Source: Verrucomicrobiota bacterium
GTDB lineage: Bacteria; Verrucomicrobiota; Verrucomicrobiia; Verrucomicrobiales; Akkermansiaceae
Assembly (NCBI GenBank): GCA_026397695.1
Contig: JAPLUJ010000086.1
Span: 1 to 5,232, forward strand
Length of the DNA: 5,232 nucleotides
Direction of reading: 5' to 3'
The notes under the pieces are model-generated. The model worked only from the letters and a program-made list of their open reading frames with translations. It had not been told where the DNA came from and did no database searches. How positions within the stretch are numbered: position 1 is the first letter of the stretch; every line of letters begins with the position of its first letter. Positions 1 through 4,140 of this stretch are shown here, in pieces. Both the position numbers and the translations under genes were made by a program.

Positions 1-60
1 AAGGATTATACAACACGCAAGCAGCTCTTCCTTCGCGAGCTTCGCGTCCTTCTGTTAAAA
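1..60. repeat. 9-bp-periodic intergenic repeat fragment
   Basis: The heptamer CTTCGCG occurs at 31-37 and again at 40-46, giving a 9-bp period, and a third, diverged unit starts CTT at 49. A small inverted repeat, CGCGA-GCT-TCGCG, lies at 34-46. No reading frame here is convincing. From memory, similar CTTCG-rich stretches ending in CTTCTGTTAAAA recur between genes of Verrucomicrobia-like genomes. That is recollection rather than a search result, and the element may continue beyond the window's left edge. Confidence 0.35.
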
Positions 61-134
61 ATCCTCATTACCCCCCAATCCCCACGCGTCCAATATCTCG
101 ATGGTTTGAACAGACGGGTCATGTCCGGTTTCAA

Positions 135-221
135 GCGTCGCTCCGCGACGCCGGTGGCATACTGGATGCCGCAATCCGTGGGTTGAAACCCACGGCTACC
201 ATCATGCAGTCGCGCCGCGAC
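135..221. repeat. REP-like cluster of three palindromes
   Basis: Three inverted repeats lie close together. They are GCGTCG-CTCCG-CGACGC (135-151), CCGTGGGTT-GA-AACCCACGG (176-195, a perfect 9-bp stem) and GTCGCG-C-CGCGAC (209-221). The central unit, followed by CTACC, resembles the GTAGCCGTGGGTTTCAACCCACGG type of extragenic palindrome. I recall that type as abundant in planctomycete and verrucomicrobial genomes, where REP-associated tyrosine transposases (RAYT) are thought to mobilise such elements. No transposase gene is in the window. The palindromes are seen directly; the family assignment is inference. Confidence 0.6.
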
Positions 222-293
222 CCAGAGGGGGATCGGAAATGCATAAAATGTGGATCATGATCAGGGCACTGACCGTGTTCCCCTCCGCCTCAC

Positions 294-313
294 GCACCAC
301 AGGAATGTGGTGC
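294..313. repeat. Perfect 8-bp-stem hairpin
   Basis: GCACCACA (294-301) and TGTGGTGC (306-313) are exact inverted copies separated by a 4-base loop, GGAA. No T-run follows on either strand, so it is not an obvious intrinsic terminator. On the minus strand it is preceded by AAGGAG. It could be part of a mobile-element end, an RNA hairpin or a protein-binding dyad; the sequence does not decide. Confidence 0.5.
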
Positions 314-479
314 CTCCTTATGTTAGAATCCATGATTTTACCGCAGCATCATTTTGGCCAATGCCAAGGAGCGTCGGATGGGCGTGGTGTGGGCGATTCT
401 TGCGCAGCGCTTGGGCGTGCGCTCCCGGCGGTAGCGCGCCACCTGAAGAGCTGATTATTTGTCTGATCAATGGTTTATT

Positions 480-528
480 CGGCAGAGCGCCGCAAACTTC
501 CGTTCTTCAAAATGGCGACGCTCTGCCG
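480..528 (-). terminator. Hairpin downstream of the oxidoreductase; possible terminator or REP element
   Basis: CGGCAGAGCG (480-489) is an exact inverted copy of CGCTCTGCCG (519-528). In a minus-strand RNA the stem extends to 14 bp (480-493 with 515-528), because the one DNA mismatch (C490 opposite A518) becomes a G-U pair. It starts about 30 nt past the stop codon of the minus-strand oxidoreductase, where a transcript end is expected. There is no U-tract after it, only AATAAACC, so it is not a classical Rho-independent terminator. It may instead stabilise the 3' end of the message, or be another extragenic palindrome. Confidence 0.4.
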
Positions 529-559
529 TGACGCCGCTAGACCAAGCCGGTTCATGGCT

Positions 560-1882
560 TCAGATCAGCTTCGTCTTCCCCGGCACATAGGTCGGGTAGC
601 TGCCGTTCGGTCCCGGTTTCGTCGGCGGTTCCATGTTGTCATGGCAGTCCTCCGCCTTGGGCGGGAAGTAGAAGTCGGATTTGTTGATCTGCTCCCAGGT
701 GATCTCATTGCCGGTGTAGCAGGAGATCTGGCCCATGACGCCGATCATGGTGCTGCGGACCATGTAGTCGCCGTTGTTGATGGGCGTGCCGGCGCGGATG
801 GCTTTCATGTATTCGACCTGCTCCAGATAGTGCGCGTCGGCCTTGGCGTTGCCGTGCCAGTTAGTTTCACCCTTGATGGTACAGCGCATGAGGTCGGCGC
901 AGCCCTTGGTGCCGTAGATCAGGCTGGAATACTCGTCGTAGCAGCCGGTGGTCGTGCGACAGAACGCGTAGAGCCGGACGTTGTTCGGGAACTCATAGAC
1001 GACGGCGTGGTGATCGAAGACGTCGCCGTAAATCGGATCGGTCATGGACGAGCGCCCGCCCATGCCGTGGCACTTGATGGGCACGGCCTCCTTCATGCAC
1101 CAGCTCGCGCGGTCGAGGTTGTGGACGAGCGACTGGATCACGTCGTCGCCAGACATCCAGGTGAAATGGTACTGGGTGCTAGCCTGCCACTGAAGCTCGT
1201 TGAGGCCGGGATTGCGGGGCACGACAACGTAGGGTGCGCGAAGGAAGTTCTCCTCGATAGACACGATGTCGCCGATGGCGCCGTCGTGGATGCGCTTGAC
1301 GGTTTCCTGATAGCCGGGGTGGTAGCGGCTGTGCAGGCCGGAGACGAGGCAGAGCTTCTTCTCTTTCGCGAGGTCGGCGGCGGCCTGCATGACTTTCATT
1401 CCGGCGGGATCAATGCCGTGGGGTTTTTCCACGAAGACATGCTTCCCGGCTTGGAGCGCGGTCAGGGAATGGATCGGATGGAACTTGGCCGCGTTGGCAA
1501 TGACCACGGCGTCGCTGGCGGCGATCACTTGCTTGTAGGCGTCGAAACCGGCGAAGCAGTGATCGTCCGCGACGGTGACCTGATCGCCGAACTGTTTCTT
1601 GAGCGCGGCGCGCTTGGACTGGACGCGGTCCATGAGGATGTCGCCCATCGCAACGAGGCGGACGCCCTTGTCGGTCGTGAGGACCTGGCTGGCGGCGCCG
1701 GAGGCGCGTCCACCGCAGCCGATTATGCCGAGCTTGATGATGTCATTGCCGGCGGCGTGGGCGTAGCGCGAGATATCGAGAGCGCCCAGAGGGGCCACCG
1801 TGGCGGTCGCAGCGGCGGTCGCAGCGGCGGAGGTTTTGAGGAAGTCACGACGGGTGACGGAGGAAGTCTGTTGTTCGTTCAT
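560..1882 (-). CDS. Tat-exported Gfo/Idh/MocA family oxidoreductase
   Basis: This 440-residue protein belongs to the Gfo/Idh/MocA family of NAD(P)-dependent oxidoreductases, which oxidise or reduce sugars, inositols and glycosides. Residues 9-16 read VTRRDFLK, an almost perfect twin-arginine motif. An Ala/Thr-rich hydrophobic stretch follows up to about residue 44 (AHAAG), so the protein is probably exported folded, with its cofactor bound. The Rossmann fold starts at I49-K50, with the dinucleotide loop GIIGCGGRASG at 52-62. The family EKP motif is at 152-154 (VEKPHGID), with the conserved lysine K153. The C-terminal domain carries VHNLD at 253-257, where H254 and D257 fit the usual active-site positions. 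The tail ends in a Pro/Gly-rich segment typical of the long bacterial subfamily. The ATG start overlaps the upstream isomerase-like gene by 38 bp, so the two are probably translationally coupled; the overlap encodes residues 1-12, including both arginines. No clear Shine-Dalgarno sequence is visible. The family is firm, the substrate unknown. Confidence 0.93.
   Translation of the reverse strand: MNEQQTSSVTRRDFLKTSAAATAAATATVAPLGALDISRYAHAAGNDIIKLGIIGCGGRASGAASQVLTTDKGVRLVAMGDILMDRVQSKRAALKKQFGDQVTVADDHCFAGFDAYKQVIAASDAVVIANAAKFHPIHSLTALQAGKHVFVEKPHGIDPAGMKVMQAAADLAKEKKLCLVSGLHSRYHPGYQETVKRIHDGAIGDIVSIEENFLRAPYVVVPRNPGLNELQWQASTQYHFTWMSGDDVIQSLVHNLDRASWCMKEAVPIKCHGMGGRSSMTDPIYGDVFDHHAVVYEFPNNVRLYAFCRTTTGCYDEYSSLIYGTKGCADLMRCTIKGETNWHGNAKADAHYLEQVEYMKAIRAGTPINNGDYMVRSTMIGVMGQISCYTGNEITWEQINKSDFYFPPKAEDCHDNMEPPTKPGPNGSYPTYVPGKTKLI
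1802..1825 (-). repeat. Perfect 12-bp tandem duplication inside the Tat signal
   Basis: The 12-mer GGCGGTCGCAGC occurs twice in direct succession (1802-1813 and 1814-1825). On the coding (minus) strand it encodes AATA-AATA, residues 20-27 of the oxidoreductase, within the hydrophobic region of its Tat signal peptide. The length is a multiple of three, so slippage would add or remove four residues without a frameshift. Confidence 0.85.
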
Positions 1883-2897
1883 GGATCTTGATTCCCAGTT
1901 CCTTCAGCGTCTTGCGCAGCCAGGCGAGGGCTTTCTCGATCATCGGGCCGCTGCCGCCTTCGCATTCCATGCTGAGGACTCCTTGGTAGCCAGCGTCGCG
2001 GAGGATGCCGAGGCATTGTTTGATGTTGTCCGCATTGACGCCTTCGCCGAGCGAGCAATGGCTCACGGCGATGCCGGTCATGCCGCCGCGCACGGCCTTC
2101 GCCAGCGATTCGGAGACGTCCTTCACATGGACGTGGCTGACGCGCGGGAGAAACCTCTTGAGGAACTGCACCGGATCCTGGCCGGCGATGTAGGTGTTGC
2201 CCGTGTCCATGTTCATGCGCAGATACGGGCTGTCGCTGAACGCCTGCATCTCGGCCATCATGTCGGGCTTGGTGGTGAAGTAGCCGTGCGGCTCGATGTT
2301 CACGATGATCTTGTGCGCCTCGGCTACTTTCAGGATTTGCTGATAGCTGCGTTTCATCATGGCCATCGCCTCCTTGTCCTGGAGGCCTTCCGGCGCGTGC
2401 AGGCCGTCGGTGGTGTCCACGCACGGGCAGCCGATCTGCGCGGCCCAGGCGATGGACTTCATCACATAGGGCACGCCGCGCAACGGGCCGTCCTCCTGCG
2501 AGAGCGGATACGCGGCATCGACCTGCGAGAACTGCACGCCGTACTTGTCCATTTTCTTGCGGAGCAGCGCGGGGTCTTCGTAGAGCGCGACGTGCGGCTG
2601 GTAGCCGAGGCCGTGAATCCAGCTCACCCCGTCAATGAGGCCGCACTCGATATAGTGAACGTCGTTCTTCTTGGCCCATTCGAGGCATTTCTCGAAGGAC
2701 CAATAGGCGGAGTTGAAGGCGTCGGTATGGAATCCAATTTTCATTTTTGTTGTACTGGTTGAGTTGGTGATTGAATGCACTGGCGAAGGCCTTTCCTCCC
2801 GGCCAGGCGCGGCCGTGGAAATCAGGTAGGGAGTGGCGGCCAGAGCAGTGGCGCTGTGGAGGAAGCGACGGCGCGTGGTTGTTGGTTCTGTGCTCAT
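1845..2897 (-). CDS. Tat-exported sugar phosphate isomerase/epimerase-like TIM-barrel protein
   Basis: This 350-residue protein resembles the xylose isomerase-like TIM-barrel family (AP endonuclease 2/SIP type), whose members isomerise, epimerise or cleave sugars using a divalent metal. TRRRFLH (8-14) is a twin-arginine motif, followed by a hydrophobic stretch to about A30. A Ser/Thr-rich linker leads to the first barrel strand, KIGFHTDAF, at 53-61. Likely metal ligands are E202 (NIEPHG), D231 (MDTGN), H257 (HVHVKD) and E311 (MECEG); the 26-residue Asp-to-His spacing fits the family. The frame is open 95 codons further upstream, but that extension is Gly/Arg-rich repeat DNA lying largely upstream of the promoter at 2917-2945. 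The start at 2897 yields the Tat signal. An internal ATG at 2744 (M52) would give a cytoplasmic form and cannot be excluded. Its last 38 bp overlap the oxidoreductase, so the two form an operon. I cannot name the substrate. Confidence 0.9.
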   Translation of the reverse strand: MSTEPTTTRRRFLHSATALAATPYLISTAAPGREERPSPVHSITNSTSTTKMKIGFHTDAFNSAYWSFEKCLEWAKKNDVHYIECGLIDGVSWIHGLGYQPHVALYEDPALLRKKMDKYGVQFSQVDAAYPLSQEDGPLRGVPYVMKSIAWAAQIGCPCVDTTDGLHAPEGLQDKEAMAMMKRSYQQILKVAEAHKIIVNIEPHGYFTTKPDMMAEMQAFSDSPYLRMNMDTGNTYIAGQDPVQFLKRFLPRVSHVHVKDVSESLAKAVRGGMTGIAVSHCSLGEGVNADNIKQCLGILRDAGYQGVLSMECEGGSGPMIEKALAWLRKTLKELGIKIHERTTDFLRHPS

Positions 2898-2916
2898 CGT
2901 TTCAATGTCGGACGGG

Positions 2917-2945
2917 ATTATAGTTGCTCGCCATTCATCGTTCAA
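2917..2945 (-). promoter_or_regulatory. Sigma-70-type promoter of the isomerase-oxidoreductase operon
   Basis: Read on the minus strand, TTGAAC (2945-2940) and a perfect TATAAT (2922-2917) are separated by exactly 17 bp. The -35 box matches TTGACA at four of six positions. Transcription would start near 2910, leaving a leader of only about 13 nt before the ATG at 2897. The leader shows no Shine-Dalgarno sequence. The placement supports the 2897 start and argues against the longer open frame. Confidence 0.7.
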
Positions 2946-2975
2946 GGCTGTTCTGGTGCGATAATGACTTCTAGC

Positions 2976-2988
2976 GAGGCTGCGCCTC
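2976..2988. repeat. Small hairpin flanking the tandem repeat
   Basis: GAGGC-TGC-GCCTC is a perfect 5-bp stem with a 3-base loop. It ends two bases before the first 15-mer repeat copy and seems to be part of the same composite element. Confidence 0.5.
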
Positions 2989-2990
2989 AG

Positions 2991-3020
2991 ACCCAAGACA
3001 ACAAGACCCAAGACAACAAG
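2991..3020. repeat. Perfect 15-bp tandem repeat, two copies
   Basis: ACCCAAGACAACAAG occurs at 2991-3005 and again, without change, at 3006-3020; a third copy begins (AC) and then diverges. On the minus strand it reads as a T/G-rich CTTGTTGTCTTGGGT unit. It lies about 45 bp upstream of the -35 box of the minus-strand promoter. Confidence 0.85.
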
Positions 3021-3044
3021 ACGCAGCGGTCCGGCAAACCATGT

Positions 3045-3105
3045 CCCGACGCCCGGCTCCGGCACCTCGTCGCTGCGCTCCTCGCCGCCGGAACCGGGCG
3101 TCGGG
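3045..3105 (-). repeat. 18-bp-stem REP-like hairpin
   Basis: CCCGACGCCCGGCTCCGG (3045-3062) pairs with CCGGAACCGGGCGTCGGG (3088-3105) over 18 bp with one mismatch (C3057 opposite A3093). In a minus-strand RNA this becomes a G-U pair, giving an unbroken stem. The 25-base loop is itself partly self-complementary (CGTCGCTGCGCTCCTCG region). In one minus-strand frame the element reads GGEERSDEVPEPGVG. I recall this peptide as a recurrent spurious translation in verrucomicrobial annotations, which suggests a dispersed repeat family; that is memory, not a search. Confidence 0.65.
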
Positions 3106-3259
3106 CGCGGCAGACAAGAAAAAATCGGGACCCCCCGGGAAGAATTCCCTTCCCAACCGCCACCGCCACTGCCATCTCTCATCCCGTTAGCCAGCCCTTC
3201 GGGCTTCTATCAAATTAACGGAAAATTGAACGCCCCCCAGGGCTCGGGCTTAACTTGCC

Positions 3260-4126
3260 ATGAAAACCGCCGCCCTTCTTGGAGTCTTGCTGTGCGGGCT
3301 CGCGTCACTTGCCGCCGCCCCATCGACAATTTCCACCACCGAAAAATTCGCGTATGCGGCCAATGCCGGTTGGATCGACTTCCGCAGCAGTGCCGCCGAT
3401 GGGGTGGTGGTGAGTGAATCCTTCCTGTCCGGTAAAGCCTACGCCGCCAACTTCGGCTGGATCGACCTGGGTGATGGCTCACCCGACAACGGCCACACCT
3501 ATTCCAACACCTCTGCCGGCGACTGTGGAGTGAATCTTTCCTCCACCGGCGCACTCAGCGGCTACGCCTACAGTGCCAACATCGGTTGGATCAACTTCGA
3601 GCAAAGCCACGGGCTGCCCCACCTCGATTTTCAAACCGGAACATTCACCGGTTATGCTTATGCCGCCAATCTCGGCTGGATTGCGCTCAACACCGCTTCC
3701 TCCGCTTTGGTCACCACCACGCTGAGCTATCCGGACAGCGATGGCGACGGCATCGGCGACTCATACGAAAAGCGCTACTTCGGCAATCTGGAAGTAGCCG
3801 ATGCCAGCAGTGATTTTGACGGCGACGGAGCCACTGACCTCCAGGAATACGCCGCCAACACCGATCCCAAAGACCCCTCAAGCCTCCTGCGGATCACCCA
3901 GCATGAATACTACAACTCACATAGTATAGTGACGCTCACCTTCACCTCGTCAAGCAACCGCCTCTATACCATCGAGCATGACGCCGATCTGGTCGGCACC
4001 TGGGCGGATTCAGGGCTGGCCTTGTTTGCACCGGATCCGGGGGCCACTTCGGCGCGTACCTTCCGCTTTGATCACGGTCCCCGCCGCTTCTTCCGCGTGC
4101 TTGCCCATCTGCCACTCCAACCCTAA
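3260..4126 (+). CDS. Secreted GWI-repeat protein with paired EF-hand calcium loops
   Basis: This 288-residue protein begins with a Sec signal peptide: MKTAALLGVLLCGLASLAAA, probably cleaved near residue 20. The cysteine at 12 lacks a proper lipobox, so a lipoprotein is unlikely. Four repeats with the core (Y/A)AxNxGWI follow at about 30-41, 58-70, 101-113 and 131-143. Their asparagines (35, 64, 107, 137) are spaced 29, 43 and 30; the long gap contains an insert, YSNTSAGDCGVNLSSTGALS. Two canonical 12-residue EF-hand loops come next: D159/D161/D163/G164/D167/E170 and D185/D187/D189/G190/D193/E196, 26 residues apart, as in dockerin-like or thrombospondin-3-like linkers. Residues 210-281 form a Thr/Ser-rich, probably beta-sheet C-terminal domain ending FRFDHGPRRFFRV, a style common at the C-termini of secreted PVC-group proteins. 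No enzymatic motif is visible. A structural, adhesive or surface role is inferred. It lies 14 bp upstream of the beta-helix gene, probably in one operon. No Shine-Dalgarno sequence precedes it. Confidence 0.88.
   Translation: MKTAALLGVLLCGLASLAAAPSTISTTEKFAYAANAGWIDFRSSAADGVVVSESFLSGKAYAANFGWIDLGDGSPDNGHTYSNTSAGDCGVNLSSTGALSGYAYSANIGWINFEQSHGLPHLDFQTGTFTGYAYAANLGWIALNTASSALVTTTLSYPDSDGDGIGDSYEKRYFGNLEVADASSDFDGDGATDLQEYAANTDPKDPSSLLRITQHEYYNSHSIVTLTFTSSSNRLYTIEHDADLVGTWADSGLALFAPDPGATSARTFRFDHGPRRFFRVLAHLPLQP
3347..3688 (+). repeat. Four protein-level GWI repeats
   Basis: The units FAYAANAGWIDF, KAYAANFGWIDL, GYAYSANIGWINF and GYAYAANLGWIAL lie at residues 30-41, 59-70, 101-113 and 131-143 of the secreted protein. 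Asn, Gly, Trp and Ile are invariant. The DNA of the units has diverged (GCGTATGCGGCC, GCCTACGCCGCC, GCCTACAGTGCC, GCTTATGCCGCC), so the duplication is old and kept by selection on the protein rather than being a recent DNA slippage. Confidence 0.85.
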
Positions 4127-4140
4127 CAGAATAACACCCC

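Larger units (their letters stand above)
61..559. other. Intergenic region without a convincing gene
   Basis: This stretch lies downstream of the oxidoreductase gene. Short open frames occur on both strands, but none has a recognisable domain, a ribosome-binding site or a sensible length. It is dominated by inverted repeats: REP-like palindromes at 135-221, an 8-bp-stem hairpin at 294-313 and a 10 to 14-bp-stem hairpin at 480-528. A perfect 10-bp palindrome, GATCATGATC, sits at 253-262. I see no RNA gene, no transposase remnant I can name and no CRISPR units. Confidence 0.6.
2946..3259. other. Divergent intergenic region filled with repeats
   Basis: This region separates the two divergent gene pairs. 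It holds a composite repeat (2976-3105, listed separately), a G/C-rich stretch with GGGAA-GAA-TTCCC at 3137-3149, and a short hairpin AGCCC-TTC-GGGCT at 3193-3205. Open frames cross it on both strands, but their products are low-complexity Gly/Arg/Pro sequence from repeat DNA. I find no convincing promoter for the plus-strand operon; the best candidate is noted among the rejected items. Confidence 0.6.

Noticed and set aside
5..10. TATAAT on the minus strand at the left edge
   Set aside because: No -35-like hexamer lies 16-18 bp upstream, and any transcript would leave the window at once.
202..333. 43-residue minus-strand open frame starting MDSNIRRHHIPVV
   Set aside because: No homology I recognise, it ends inside the REP-like region, and the AGGAGG nearby lies inside the frame rather than before its start.
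470..1891. 473-codon open frame on the plus strand opposite the oxidoreductase
   Set aside because: It is antisense to a gene with clear family motifs, and its product is low-complexity Val/Gly/Asp/His-rich sequence without a domain, as expected from GC-rich codons read backwards.
1800..2762. 320-codon open frame on the plus strand opposite the isomerase-like gene
   Set aside because: Same situation: an antisense shadow rich in Ala, His, Val and Arg, with no recognisable motif.
2976..3105. CRISPR array or integron attachment site
   Set aside because: Only two adjacent repeat copies without spacers, no cas or integrase gene, and no attC-like core sites.
3119..3136. Short GC stem followed by six T residues on the minus strand, like an intrinsic terminator
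   Set aside because: The stem is only about 4 bp, and no minus-strand gene ends upstream of it; it points toward the isomerase promoter. Probably chance or part of the repeat DNA.
3226..3255. TTGAAC and TTAACT as a possible promoter giving a leaderless message for the GWI-repeat gene
   Set aside because: The -35 box is identical to that of the minus-strand promoter, but the spacer is 18 bp and the -10 box matches only three of six positions, so the support is too weak.
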